Assembly: GCF_017052465.1 (NCBI RefSeq)
Contig: NZ_JAFHKT010000134.1
Coordinates: 62,001 to 126,000 of the forward strand
Source of the DNA: Arthrobacter pascens
Lineage (GTDB): Bacteria; Actinomycetota; Actinomycetes; Actinomycetales; Micrococcaceae
Direction of reading: 5' to 3'
DNA length: 64,000 bases
The position numbers and the translations under genes are program-made. Numbering within the stretch: the first letter of the stretch is position 1; the number at the start of each line of letters is the position of its first letter. Positions 34,381 to 45,915 of this stretch are shown piece after piece. The notes under the pieces were generated by a model that was not told the origin of the DNA, searched no databases, and saw nothing but the letters and a program-made list of their open reading frames with translations.

Positions 34381-35603
34381 GCGTAACTCTCATCCTTTTG
34401 AGCCAGTGAATTTTCCCTCACGCGTTCAAGCCATAGATCGTCAGCGATCCGCCGGCCCTCCTCGATATCGGGCATGAAGGTGATGGCGCTTGATTTCCGG
34501 GCGAACCGTACCGCTGCTGCCGCCCGGTCTATGGCTTCCTTGCCCTCGAGCAGACCCAGTCGGGACGCGATAACGGTACCGGCCAGGTTGCCTTGGGCCA
34601 TGGCAATTTTTGCTCCCTCGATTCCGGTGACGTTCCCGGCAACGAAGAGGTTGTCTTGGGTGGTTTCCATTTCCGGGCTGTAGAGGGGAATGGTCCCGCC
34701 GAGTTGGTCGATCCGCACCAGACCGCAGTCGCGGGTGAGTTCCTGGACAGGATAAAGCCCGCCGGAGATGCAGACACAGTCCACCTTGACCGTCCGGGTC
34801 TTTCCGGGGTTTCCCTGACTATCGATCGTTGCTACTTCAACATGCTCTACGCGTTCATTCCCGCCTATTGAAACAAGGCTTTTCCTCAGGTTTAGACGGG
34901 TCCCCATCAACGGGAGGCCACTCTTGGGGAAAAACGTCAGTGCGAGTTTTCTGAGGGTCTTGTTCGCTGCCAGCTTCCCGCCCCATCGAAGAAACGCGTT
35001 CGGGGCGAGGTCGGACATTCCGGCCAGATACTCCAGGTTGGTGTCAGGATCGGCTTGAGTGCCGGCAAAAATGCTCTTACCGGGCAGGTAGATTCCCACG
35101 ACATCCGCACCGGCCATGCTCAGTTCATGTGCGACTGTGAGGGAAAGGGGGTCCACCCCTACGATCGCAATCCGGTCCCCGGGCCTCACCCGGTAGTAGT
35201 TGGTCAGCGTCTGGGCAGCTCCGATGGCCATGACACCAGGCAGGGACCATCCAGGAACAGGCAGCGGGCGTTCGGCAGCGCCAGTGGCAACAACCGCGTA
35301 GTCGGCCTTCACGCATTCGCCGGTGTCCAGTGCAACCTCCCATTTTTGAGAGATGTTCCAGACCTGCCGGTTGGTCAGGATACGCACACCTGCGTTTACA
35401 GCCCGCTCAGCCAGCTTCTTTGAGATCTCGGCCCCTATCCACCAGCCTGTGCCGGGTTCTTCATGGAGCTGGCCAAGTAGCTTTCCGCCGGCCCTGGGAT
35501 TCTCGTCAATCACGACAACGTCCGCACCGGCTTCGGCGGCGGTTACTGCTGCGCTCAGGCCGGCCGGTCCGGCGCCGATTACGACTACATCAGAAATCAT
35601 CAT
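34377..35603 (-). CDS. FAD/NAD(P)-binding oxidoreductase (HcnB / alpha-subunit like)
   Basis: 408-residue two-dinucleotide-binding flavoprotein. First site: DVVVIGAGPAGLSAAVTAAE; then VVIDENPRAGGKLLGQL; second site: GDRIAIVGVDPLSLTVAHEL, where the usual GxGxxG is altered to GVDPLS, so NAD(P) binding at this site may be lost. C-terminal NLFVAGNVTGIEGAKIAMAQ matches the family. The start ATG at 35603 (ATGATG) overlaps the end of the 2Fe-2S gene. It provides the electron-transfer subunit for the DAO-type subunit that follows. Confidence 0.88.
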   Translation of the reverse strand: MMISDVVVIGAGPAGLSAAVTAAEAGADVVVIDENPRAGGKLLGQLHEEPGTGWWIGAEISKKLAERAVNAGVRILTNRQVWNISQKWEVALDTGECVKADYAVVATGAAERPLPVPGWSLPGVMAIGAAQTLTNYYRVRPGDRIAIVGVDPLSLTVAHELSMAGADVVGIYLPGKSIFAGTQADPDTNLEYLAGMSDLAPNAFLRWGGKLAANKTLRKLALTFFPKSGLPLMGTRLNLRKSLVSIGGNERVEHVEVATIDSQGNPGKTRTVKVDCVCISGGLYPVQELTRDCGLVRIDQLGGTIPLYSPEMETTQDNLFVAGNVTGIEGAKIAMAQGNLAGTVIASRLGLLEGKEAIDRAAAAVRFARKSSAITFMPDIEEGRRIADDLWLERVRENSLAQKDESYA

Positions 35604-35913
35604 GACGCTCCCCGCGGTTTTCACCCTGGGATTCAAGAACGTCTCCATCGCAGGCCTGCGTGATGCAGGCCCTGACGCTCTGGACACCGTTCACGGTCAT
35701 CCTGCATTCGAAGCAGTGGCCGATACCGCAGTAGATCCCCCGGGGTTCTCCGTCACGGTTCGAGAACCTGAGTGTCCTGACACCATTTGCCAGCAGGGCA
35801 GAAGCGATGGAATCGCCTTTGATGCCTTGATAGGACTTGCCATCAAATTCGAACTCAATTTCTTCTTGGCTCAATGGCCCTAGGACCGGATGGTCACTTA
35901 TTCGCTTCAACAC
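35590..35913 (-). CDS. (2Fe-2S)-binding small subunit (HcnA-like)
   Basis: About 107-residue ferredoxin-like subunit. The cluster motif is GIYCGIGHCFECRMTVNG (C-x4-C-x2-C) with the fourth Cys in SVRACIT. DGKSYQGIKGDSIASALLAN is typical of the N-terminal domain of heteromeric sarcosine oxidase alpha and HcnA-type proteins. The start is uncertain: a GTG at 35913 (5 bases after AAGGAG) or a TTG at 35910, both overlapping the upstream gene. It passes electrons between the flavoprotein subunits and the respiratory chain. Confidence 0.85.
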   Translation of the reverse strand: MLKRISDHPVLGPLSQEEIEFEFDGKSYQGIKGDSIASALLANGVRTLRFSNRDGEPRGIYCGIGHCFECRMTVNGVQSVRACITQACDGDVLESQGENRGERHDDF

Positions 35914-36205
35914 ACTCACTCCTTGCTTCCGCGTCACTGCGGGATGCGGCAAGATCCAAAAGGGTCATCGGACGGGCCGGTGCATTGCTGCCTGGCCCAA
36001 GCTGGGCATCCGCGAGCAGTTCCGAATGCCCCCGCAGCAACGAGCGGATCAGCGGGCCGCACGTGCGACCCTGGCAGACTCCCATGCCCGCCCTGGTCTG
36101 CAGCTTCAGCTCGTGCGCAGATATGGGCCCGTCGGAGTCGGCGAGGGAAGTTTCGACATCGTCGAGGTACACGTCCTCGCATCTACAAACAATTACTCTT
36201 TCCAT
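35894..36205 (-). CDS. Bfd-like [2Fe-2S] domain protein
   Basis: 103-residue protein beginning MERVIVCRCEDV, with C-x-C near the N terminus and GMGVCQGRTCGPLI (C-x4-C) near residue 60, the four-cysteine pattern of the BFD [2Fe-2S] domain. In relatives this domain is fused to the end of the alpha subunit or appears as a separate gamma or delta subunit. The ATG at 36205 follows GAAGGAAAG. It is the first gene of the four-gene overlapping unit and divergent from dapD. Confidence 0.85.
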   Translation of the reverse strand: MERVIVCRCEDVYLDDVETSLADSDGPISAHELKLQTRAGMGVCQGRTCGPLIRSLLRGHSELLADAQLGPGSNAPARPMTLLDLAASRSDAEARSECVEANK

Positions 36206-36389
36206 CTTTCCTTCGCCCATAGTTGGTTGACCCCGGCGTGGTGATCTGAGACACCCTTGACCCAATCAATCAACCGCAGTAACGACTGACGTACAACCCT
36301 TGCAGAGCCAGAAGGTGAGCAACCCGGTTCCAGAAATTCTTTACCTCGATCAGGGACGGCCTCACCCCCGCGCACCTAGAGTCTTTCCC

Positions 36390-37376
36390 ATGACACAGAC
36401 CCTCCCTCAAGACACCCCCACTGGGGCAGCCTCCAGGCTGGCCCACGCCTGGGGAATAGCGACGGTGTCCAGCAACGGAACCGTGTTGGACACCTGGTAT
36501 CCAAGCCCTCAGCTCGGGCAGCCTGAGCCCTCGGCTGCCCCTCCGAGCGAACTGCCACGGCTGGCCGCGACCGGAGACGACACCGACGGACGCGTGCACC
36601 TGAAAGTCGTCCTGACAGAGCTAGATCTCGATGAGCCGCCGCGGGACACTGCAGATGCCTACCTGCGTCTTCACTTGCTTTCCCATCGTCTCGTCCGCCC
36701 TAATGAGTTGAACCTGGACGGTATTTTTGCCGTCCTGCCCAACGTGGTCTGGACGAATTTCGGCCCGTGTGAAGTCTCGAACTTCGAGGAGACAAGGGCC
36801 CGCCTTAGGACCCGCGGCACCGTCACTGTGTATGGGGTGGACAAGTTCCCCCGCATGGTGGACTACGTGGTTCCCGCGGGCGTCCGGATCGCCGACGCTG
36901 ACCGGGTCCGTCTCGGGGCTCACCTGGCCGAAGGCACTACCGTCATGCACGAGGGGTTCGTAAACTTCAACGCCGGAACCCTGGGAGTTTCAATGGTCGA
37001 AGGCCGCGTCTCGGCTGGCGTAGTCGTCGGAAACGGCTCGGACGTTGGTGGCGGCGCCTCCGTGATGGGTACGCTCTCGGGCGGCGGAAAGGAACGTGTA
37101 TCGCTGGGTGAGCGCGTCCTCCTGGGAGCCAATTCGGGCGTAGGGATTTCCATCGGCGACGACAGCATTGTTGAGGCCGGGCTTTACGTCACAGCCGGCA
37201 CGAAGGTACGTATCGTCAGCCGGGAGAACGGCGGACAGGACAAGCACGTGAAAGCCGTCGAGCTTTCCGGTAAGCCGAACCTGTTGTTCCGCCGGAACTC
37301 CACCTCGGGCGAGGTCGAGGTTCTCCATCGCGGCGGACGTACTGTAGAGCTGAACGATTCGCTGCACGCCAACTGA
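36390..37376 (+). CDS. dapD: 2,3,4,5-tetrahydropyridine-2,6-dicarboxylate N-succinyltransferase
   Basis: 328-residue enzyme that adds succinyl from succinyl-CoA to tetrahydrodipicolinate in the succinylase branch of lysine/DAP synthesis. It is the actinobacterial type, with a distinct N-terminal domain, then the left-handed beta-helix ([74 protein letters not shown]) and a C-terminal [12 protein letters not shown]. The ATG at 36390 gives the family length. It is a single-gene unit ended by strong terminators. Confidence 0.92.
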   Translation: MTQTLPQDTPTGAASRLAHAWGIATVSSNGTVLDTWYPSPQLGQPEPSAAPPSELPRLAATGDDTDGRVHLKVVLTELDLDEPPRDTADAYLRLHLLSHRLVRPNELNLDGIFAVLPNVVWTNFGPCEVSNFEETRARLRTRGTVTVYGVDKFPRMVDYVVPAGVRIADADRVRLGAHLAEGTTVMHEGFVNFNAGTLGVSMVEGRVSAGVVVGNGSDVGGGASVMGTLSGGGKERVSLGERVLLGANSGVGISIGDDSIVEAGLYVTAGTKVRIVSRENGGQDKHVKAVELSGKPNLLFRRNSTSGEVEVLHRGGRTVELNDSLHAN

Positions 37377-37442
37377 TAAAGCCAGCCATACAAAAACAAC
37401 GCCTCCAAGGCCATTCACGGGCCGTCAGTATCCTTCAGCAAC

Positions 37443-37491
37443 GCAAAGCGGGCCGGAGTCCCCTCGGGAAGGGGACTCCGGTCCGCTTTGC
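37443..37491. terminator. terminator after dapD
   Basis: GCAAAGCGGGCCGGAGTCCCC pairs almost perfectly with the segment ending at 37491 around a short loop, followed by CTTTCGG. It suits the end of dapD. Confidence 0.75.
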
Positions 37492-37637
37492 TTTCGGAAG
37501 CGATATCCGGGCGCAGGCTATCCCGCTTCCACCTGGTGCACGCTGGAGACGCTTGTCGGAGTAGGTGGGAAGCCCTTAGGACGAGGATTTGCCTCCAGCG
37601 TCTTGCATTTCTGTTACAGATCCTTGCCGAAACACAA

Positions 37638-37682
37638 AAACGGACTGGAGAACGCAGCTATGGTGCGTTCTCCAGTCCGTTT
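37638..37682. terminator. terminator between convergent dapD and dapC
   Basis: A perfect 19-base stem (AAACGGACTGGAGAACGCA and complement) with a 7-base loop, A-rich before and TTT after, so it can work from both sides. It lies 26 bases past the dapC stop. Confidence 0.8.
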
Positions 37683-37708
37683 ACTTGGTCCTAAGCGGCC
37701 AGCCTCGC

Positions 37709-38896
37709 CTAGCTAGGGGCTTTTCGGGGCAGTTCGGCTGCCGTCAGTCTCTCTGCGGCGGCGGCGATGCGTTCGTCGGACCCGGTGATTGAGAACCGAA
37801 CATACCCCTCACCGGCGCGGCCGTAGAAGCTTCCCGGCCCGACGATGATGCCCTGTTCAGCCAAAAACTGCACCGTGTGCCAAGTGTCTTGTCCAGCGGT
37901 CGCCCAAAGATACAGACCTGCCTCCGAGTGCTCGACGTTGAAGCCGATACTCTGTAGGGCCGGCAGCAGGATCTCCCGCCGCCGCCGGTAGGCCGCCTTC
38001 TGGATGCGCACATGCTCCTCGTCGTTCAGTGCCGCCTCCATCGCCGCCATTATCGGCGACGGGACGATCATGCCGGCGTGTTTTCGGGTATTAACCAGAC
38101 TGGCCATGATCTTTTCATCGCCGGCCACAAACGCAGCACGGTAGCCGGCGAGATTCGATTGTTTGCTGAGCGAATACAGGGAGAGCAGCCCTTTAGTGGA
38201 ACCGCCGGAGACTTCGGACTCCAGGACGCAGGGAATGCGCTCCCCACCGGTTCCCATGTCCCAGGAATCCCAGCCCAGCTCGGCGTAGCACTCGTCTGAG
38301 GCAACAACGGCCCCTATCTCACGCGCCTGCGAGACGAGGGTCTTCATGGATTGTGCGTCACGGACCTGGCCTGTGGGGTTCCCCGGGGAGTTGATCCATA
38401 CCATGCGGACCCTTCGCAGCGTCGCCGGGTCCAGTTCCTCCAGGGAGTCGCAGGCCACTGATGTAGCCCCGCATAGCTTCGCGCCGATGTCGTAAGTGGG
38501 GTAGGCGATTTTTGGTCGGACGACCACGTCCATTGGCCCCAGGCCGAGCATGAACGGCAGCCATGCAATGAGCTCTTTGGATCCGACTGTGGGCATGATG
38601 CTTTGTGGATCGAGGTTGTCGATGCCGCGGCGACGGGTGAACCACTGCGCAATCGCCTCCCGCAGGGAAGCGGTACCGTGCGCACCAGGATATCCCGGAG
38701 CGTTGGCTGATCGGATCAATGCTTCGCGGACGACATCCGGGGTCGAGTCCACAGGAGTGCCCAACGAGAGGTCTACCGGCCCGTCCCCGTGCCTGGCTGC
38801 TATGGCTTTGTACGGTGCCATCGCGTCCCAGGGGTAGTCGGGAAGACTCAGGCCGAACGGACTGGCCGGAGCCAGCGAATCAGGTTGCGCGCTCAT
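37709..38896 (-). CDS. dapC: succinyldiaminopimelate transaminase
   Basis: 395-residue class I aminotransferase, which makes N-succinyl-LL-2,6-diaminopimelate. The N-terminal LPDYPWDAMAPYKAIAARH and VDLSLGTPVDSTPDVVREAL match actinobacterial DapC. PLP motifs: WINSPGNPTGQVRD, VVASDECYAELGWDS, and the lysine in LYSLSKQSNLAGYRAAF. Its start overlaps the stop of dapF, so dapF-dapC are coupled behind lysA. In many relatives dapC follows a ferredoxin gene; here it does not. Confidence 0.9.
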   Translation of the reverse strand: MSAQPDSLAPASPFGLSLPDYPWDAMAPYKAIAARHGDGPVDLSLGTPVDSTPDVVREALIRSANAPGYPGAHGTASLREAIAQWFTRRRGIDNLDPQSIMPTVGSKELIAWLPFMLGLGPMDVVVRPKIAYPTYDIGAKLCGATSVACDSLEELDPATLRRVRMVWINSPGNPTGQVRDAQSMKTLVSQAREIGAVVASDECYAELGWDSWDMGTGGERIPCVLESEVSGGSTKGLLSLYSLSKQSNLAGYRAAFVAGDEKIMASLVNTRKHAGMIVPSPIMAAMEAALNDEEHVRIQKAAYRRRREILLPALQSIGFNVEHSEAGLYLWATAGQDTWHTVQFLAEQGIIVGPGSFYGRAGEGYVRFSITGSDERIAAAAERLTAAELPRKAPS

Positions 38897-39906
38897 CGTG
38901 CCACCTCAAGAAGTTTGGAAGCGTCTGAGGTTTCCCGTGGAAAGTCCCACATCTCAGGATCGATGGCGCCCTTTGAGACCATCCGGGCAGGTCCGCGCAG
39001 AAAGACGTGCTCGCGCACAGCTGCTCCCATCCCTCGTTCCTTTTGAAAGCGCACCAGGACTGGGCCGCCTGGCATCTGCACTGTCCATTCGGCATCGTGA
39101 AGCCCTGATTGCAGACGGACGGCGACCGCTGTGGCGCAGGCTCCTGTTCCGCATGCCTGGGTCTCTCCAACCGAACGCTCGTAAACCCGCATAGTGATGA
39201 CGCGGGGCAGTTGGGGGTTTTCCGGCTCTTTGAGCGAAGCGAATTCGACGTTGGTACCCCGCCGGGGACGGGGGCTGACGTGAGGTGCGGTGAACAGGTT
39301 GAGAGGTGACAAGGGCGTGCCAGGGGGCAGGATCACGACTGTGTGCGGGTTGCCCATGTCAATGGAAACACCGCGCTGTACCTCAACACCCGGCACCGAA
39401 ACAACAGCGTCGGTGCCATCCTCGGCGCTGCGTTCCGGAAAGGCTTTCCGCCAGGGACCCATGTCGATCTCATAATCGCTGCCGATCAGGGTGACCTTCT
39501 TCGCTCCTGCCCGGGTTCCGATGGTCAGCGTAGAACCGGCAGGAAGGTCAGCCAGTCCGGTTGAGACCAGGAAGTGAACAAACACGCGGACGCCGTTACC
39601 GCACATCTCGGCGATTGTGCCGTCGGCATTGCGGTAGTCCATGAACCATTCGGCCTGCGGCGCGAAGGTCAGGACCTCCCGCCCTTCGGGAAGGCGCTCC
39701 GAACGGACTGCGCGGATCAGGCCGTCTGCTCCGATGCCCTTGTGCCGGTCACAGATCTGGGAGGTCATGGTCGAGCTGATCTCCAGATTGCCGTCCGGGT
39801 CTGCTATCAGGACGAAGTCGTTGCCGGTGCCGTGACCTTTCCAGTAGGGCACCCCCTGGAGAGGAGTGGATGTCAGAGCTTCAGATTCGGTCAAAGAGTC
39901 TGTCAT
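38893..39906 (-). CDS. dapF: diaminopimelate epimerase
   Basis: 337-residue cofactor-free epimerase converting LL-DAP to meso-DAP. It has both catalytic cysteines: NADGTIAEMCGNGVRVFVHF and VGETQACGTGACATAVAV. The N-terminal KGHGTGNDFVLIADPDGN is typical. I took the ATG at 39906 after GAAAGGGCG; a TTG at 39951 is the upstream alternative. It is slightly longer than many DapF proteins (about 280-300). It lies 60 bases after lysA. Confidence 0.93.
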   Translation of the reverse strand: MTDSLTESEALTSTPLQGVPYWKGHGTGNDFVLIADPDGNLEISSTMTSQICDRHKGIGADGLIRAVRSERLPEGREVLTFAPQAEWFMDYRNADGTIAEMCGNGVRVFVHFLVSTGLADLPAGSTLTIGTRAGAKKVTLIGSDYEIDMGPWRKAFPERSAEDGTDAVVSVPGVEVQRGVSIDMGNPHTVVILPPGTPLSPLNLFTAPHVSPRPRRGTNVEFASLKEPENPQLPRVITMRVYERSVGETQACGTGACATAVAVRLQSGLHDAEWTVQMPGGPVLVRFQKERGMGAAVREHVFLRGPARMVSKGAIDPEMWDFPRETSDASKLLEVAR

Positions 39907-39966
39907 ATCAGGATTCGCCCTTTCGGACCAGCTGGGTAATGGGGACGACAACGGCGTGGTGTGGGA

Positions 39967-41409
39967 TCAGCATGAGACATCACGGAGAAAAAGGTCCTCC
40001 TCGGTTTCACCGCGGACGATGAGACGCGCCTCGCCCCGGGAAACAGCGACGACAGGCGGCCGCGGCGTGTAGTTGTAGTTACTTCCCAGGACCCAGCAGT
40101 ACGCGCCGGTTGCCGGCACTGCAAGGAGGTCCCCAGGCTCAACGTCGGAGGGCAGATAGGTGTCTTTGACGACGATGTCGCCGCTCTCACAATGCCTGCC
40201 CACGACCCGTGACAGGGCCAATGGCGCCTCTGAACTGCGGGAGGCAAGGGCCGCCGAGTAGTCCGCACCGTACAGTACGGGCCGCGGGTTATCACTCATG
40301 CCGCCGTCCACGGATACGTAGCGGCGCTCGAACACATCCGTGCCGTGCTCCACATGGATAGTCTTCAGGGTGCCGACCTTGTAAAGAGTGAAAGTTGAAC
40401 TGCCCACAATGGCCCGACCCGGCTCGATCGAGATGCGCGGCACATCAATGCCGAGCCGCTGACAGGCTTCACCTACGACCGCCGCCATCGCCTTTGCCAA
40501 ATGCTTCGGCTCCTGGGGATGGTCAACTTCTGTATAGGCGATGCCGTACCCGCCGCCAAGGTCCAGTTCTTTTAGGGACACCCCATGACGGTCACGGATC
40601 GAAGCAATGAAGCCGAGGAGCTTCTCCGCGGCCAAGGCAAAGCCGTCAGGCGAAAAGATCTGTGAACCGATGTGGCAGTGGAGACCGAGGAGTTCGAGAC
40701 TGGGGTGTGCCAACGCTGCATCAACTGCTTGTTCAGCAGCGGATGGATTGCCGTTGACGGAGGCCATGGAGAGACCGAACTTCTGGTCCTCGTGGGCGGT
40801 AGCAATGAATTCGTGCGTTTCGGCATGAACGCCTGGGGTAAGCCGCAACAGAATCGGAGCCGTGAGACCACGGCCACGCGCAATTTCTGCCACGCGTTCC
40901 AGCTCTTGAAGGCTGTCCACAACGATCCTGCCAATGCCCATATCGAGCGCGCGGTTGATCTCATTGTCCGACTTATTGTTGCCGTGAAGACCCAGCTTCA
41001 CGCCATCGATACCAGCCCGTGCTGCCAACGCGAGTTCCCCTCCGGAACACGTATCCAGGCGCAGTCCTTCCTCCGCTACCCACCTGGCTACCTCGGTGCA
41101 CAGGAAAGACTTGCCCGCATAGTAGACATCCACTCCGCCACACAGGGGTGCAAAGGCTTCATTAAAGGCATCACGGAAGGCCCGTGCGCGGCTGCGGAAG
41201 TGGTCCTCGGAGATGATATATGCGGGTGTCCCGAACCGTTGAGCCAGCTCAGAGACAGGCAGTCCGGCGATAGTGATTTCACCCGCCTCGGATCGAGACA
41301 CTCCCTCGGCCCAGATCACCGGATTGAGCTCGTTCGGCTCAGTGGGGAGCGTAAGCCACTCAGGGGCGATTGGAGACTTTAACTGTTGGGTTTTCTCTGT
41401 CGTCGACAT
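39967..41409 (-). CDS. lysA: diaminopimelate decarboxylase
   Basis: 480-residue fold-type III PLP enzyme that converts meso-DAP to L-lysine. PLP lysine in VDVYYAGKSFLCTEVARW; SGGELALAARAG; HCHIGSQIF; GGGYGIAYTE with phosphate-binding glycines; and CESGDIVVKDTYLP with the active-site Cys of the partner subunit. It heads lysA-dapF-dapC on the minus strand and is divergent from the glycine-cleavage operon. A TGTAC-AAG-GTACA inverted repeat lies 136 bases upstream. Confidence 0.94.
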   Translation of the reverse strand: MSTTEKTQQLKSPIAPEWLTLPTEPNELNPVIWAEGVSRSEAGEITIAGLPVSELAQRFGTPAYIISEDHFRSRARAFRDAFNEAFAPLCGGVDVYYAGKSFLCTEVARWVAEEGLRLDTCSGGELALAARAGIDGVKLGLHGNNKSDNEINRALDMGIGRIVVDSLQELERVAEIARGRGLTAPILLRLTPGVHAETHEFIATAHEDQKFGLSMASVNGNPSAAEQAVDAALAHPSLELLGLHCHIGSQIFSPDGFALAAEKLLGFIASIRDRHGVSLKELDLGGGYGIAYTEVDHPQEPKHLAKAMAAVVGEACQRLGIDVPRISIEPGRAIVGSSTFTLYKVGTLKTIHVEHGTDVFERRYVSVDGGMSDNPRPVLYGADYSAALASRSSEAPLALSRVVGRHCESGDIVVKDTYLPSDVEPGDLLAVPATGAYCWVLGSNYNYTPRPPVVAVSRGEARLIVRGETEEDLFLRDVSC

Positions 41410-41544
41410 AACTCGATTGAGGCCTCGTTCTGGTTTTTACCGCTGGACGTCTTTGGAAGCGGCCAGGGGACCTTGGGGATTCGTGTGAGTGTCAGTACAA
41501 CAGGGCAGGCGAACGCGATCAATGAGCATAGGTTAAAGGGATTA

Positions 41545-41557
41545 TGTACAAGGTACA
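41545..41557. promoter_or_regulatory. small palindrome in the lysA-gcvP divergent region
   Basis: TGTAC-AAG-GTACA, a perfect 5-base inverted repeat with 3-base spacer, between lysA and the glycine riboswitch. It could be a regulator site for lysA; no regulator is evident nearby. A plausible gcv promoter (TTGCAG at 41585, 18 bases, TACGGT) follows. Confidence 0.3.
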
Positions 41558-41651
41558 GAAGAGCTTAAGGTGACTCTCTTTCAGGTTGCAGACCAACATC
41601 TGACTCATCTACGGTGTGAAGCGAATCACCTACATCTCAATAGCCTTTCGA

Positions 41652-41850
41652 GCCGTGGCGGGAGAGTTCTCCCCGTCATCACCGGGCAGGCGCCGTAGGA
41701 GCAAATCCTCCCCAGGAATCTCTCAGGCCCAAGCACCGCCGCGGCGAGGCAACTCTGGAAAGCAGCCGGGCAAGCCTGGCTCACCGACGGTGCAAGCGGA
41801 CTACCACTTCCGCGGAATCTCTCAGGTCCAATACAGAGCGGGGAGGAACC
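41652..41850 (+). ncRNA. tandem glycine riboswitch
   Basis: Two successive glycine aptamers. The first runs from GGCGGGAGAGTT to the conserved GGAATCTCTCAGGCCCA near 41716-41731; the second from CGCCGCGGCGAGGCAACTCTGG to GGAATCTCTCAGGTCCAATACAGAGCGGGGAGG near 41814-41846. The repeated core AATCTCTCAGG and the GCAAATCCTCC / GCAACTCTGGAAA linkers are hallmarks of the family. It lies directly before gcvP and should switch on glycine cleavage when glycine is abundant. Confidence 0.93.
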
Positions 41851-41895
41851 CAACCATGCCGCGCCACCCGTGGCCGGCCAGACCTGGAGTTCCTC

Positions 41896-44748
<2,853 letters not shown>

Positions 44749-44757
44749 GGATCCCCC

Positions 44758-45870
44758 ATGACTGAGAACTACACGGCCCTCTACGAAGAGCACAAGAAGC
44801 TTGGCGCCTCCTTCACCGACTTCGGTGGCTGGCAGATGCCGCTCAAATACAGCTCCGAACTGGCCGAACACCACGCCGTCCGGAACGCAGCCGGCCTGTT
44901 CGACCTCTCCCACATGGGCGAAGTCTGGGTCACCGGGCCCGAGGCCGGTGCTTTCCTGGACTACGCCCTGGTGGGCAAGTTGTCAGCCATCGCGGACGGC
45001 AAAGCCAAGTACTCGCTGATCTGCAATGAGAACGGCGGCATCATCGACGACCTCATCACCTACCGTTTCGGCGACGAGAAGTACCTGGTGGTCCCCAACG
45101 CCGGCAACGCCCCCACCGTGGCCGCCGCCCTTGCCGAACGCGCCGCCAGCTTCAATGTGACGGTGGAGGATGCCTCGGCAGAAACCTCGCTCGTCGCAGC
45201 CCAGGGACCCAAGGCCGAGGCCATCCTGCTCAAGCTCACGGATGAGTCCCAGCACGCCCTGGTCACCGGCCTGAAGTACTACGCGTTCAACGAAGTCACC
45301 GTGGCCGGCCACGAAGTCATCCTTGCCCGTACCGGCTACACCGGTGAAGACGGCTTTGAGCTCTTCCTCCCGAATGAGGGTGCAGCTTCCCTGTGGGAGT
45401 CCGTGGCCCAGGCCGGAGAAGAGTTCGGTATTGTCCCCTGCGGCCTCGCATCCCGCGACTCGCTCCGCCTTGAGGCAGGCATGCCCCTGTACGGGAACGA
45501 GCTTTCGCTCGAGCGTTCACCGTTCGATGCTGGCCTGGGCCCTGTGGTGGCGCTTAAGTCCAAGGAGGGCGACTTCGTCGGCCGGGCAGCGCTGGAGGCA
45601 GCAAAAGATGCCCTCCCCAAGCGCAAGCTGGTGGGCCTCAAGGGCCACGGCCGCCGGGCCGGCCGTGGGGGCTACCCCGTCCTCAAAGACGGAAACGTGG
45701 TGGGCGAGGTGACCTCGGGCCAGCCGAGCCCCACCCTTGGCTACCCGGTGGCGCTGGCCTACGTGGACATCGAGCACGCCGAACTGGGCACCGCGCTGGA
45801 CGTGGACCTGCGTGGCAAGGCTGAGCCCTTCGAAGTCGTCGCACTGCCCTTTTACAAGCGCCAAAAATAA
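44758..45870 (+). CDS. gcvT: aminomethyltransferase, T protein
   Basis: 370-residue tetrahydrofolate-dependent enzyme that releases ammonia and makes 5,10-methylene-THF. DFGGWQMPLKYSSELAEHHA and GLFDLSHMGEVWVTGP are the N-terminal signature; ARTGYTGEDGFELFLPN and EAGMPLYGNEL follow in the folate-binding barrel. It is the second gene of the operon. Confidence 0.96.
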   Translation: MTENYTALYEEHKKLGASFTDFGGWQMPLKYSSELAEHHAVRNAAGLFDLSHMGEVWVTGPEAGAFLDYALVGKLSAIADGKAKYSLICNENGGIIDDLITYRFGDEKYLVVPNAGNAPTVAAALAERAASFNVTVEDASAETSLVAAQGPKAEAILLKLTDESQHALVTGLKYYAFNEVTVAGHEVILARTGYTGEDGFELFLPNEGAASLWESVAQAGEEFGIVPCGLASRDSLRLEAGMPLYGNELSLERSPFDAGLGPVVALKSKEGDFVGRAALEAAKDALPKRKLVGLKGHGRRAGRGGYPVLKDGNVVGEVTSGQPSPTLGYPVALAYVDIEHAELGTALDVDLRGKAEPFEVVALPFYKRQK

Positions 45871-45915
45871 CCCGGGCCCTCACACTCTCGAACTCCAAAC
45901 TTAAGGAAAGACGTT

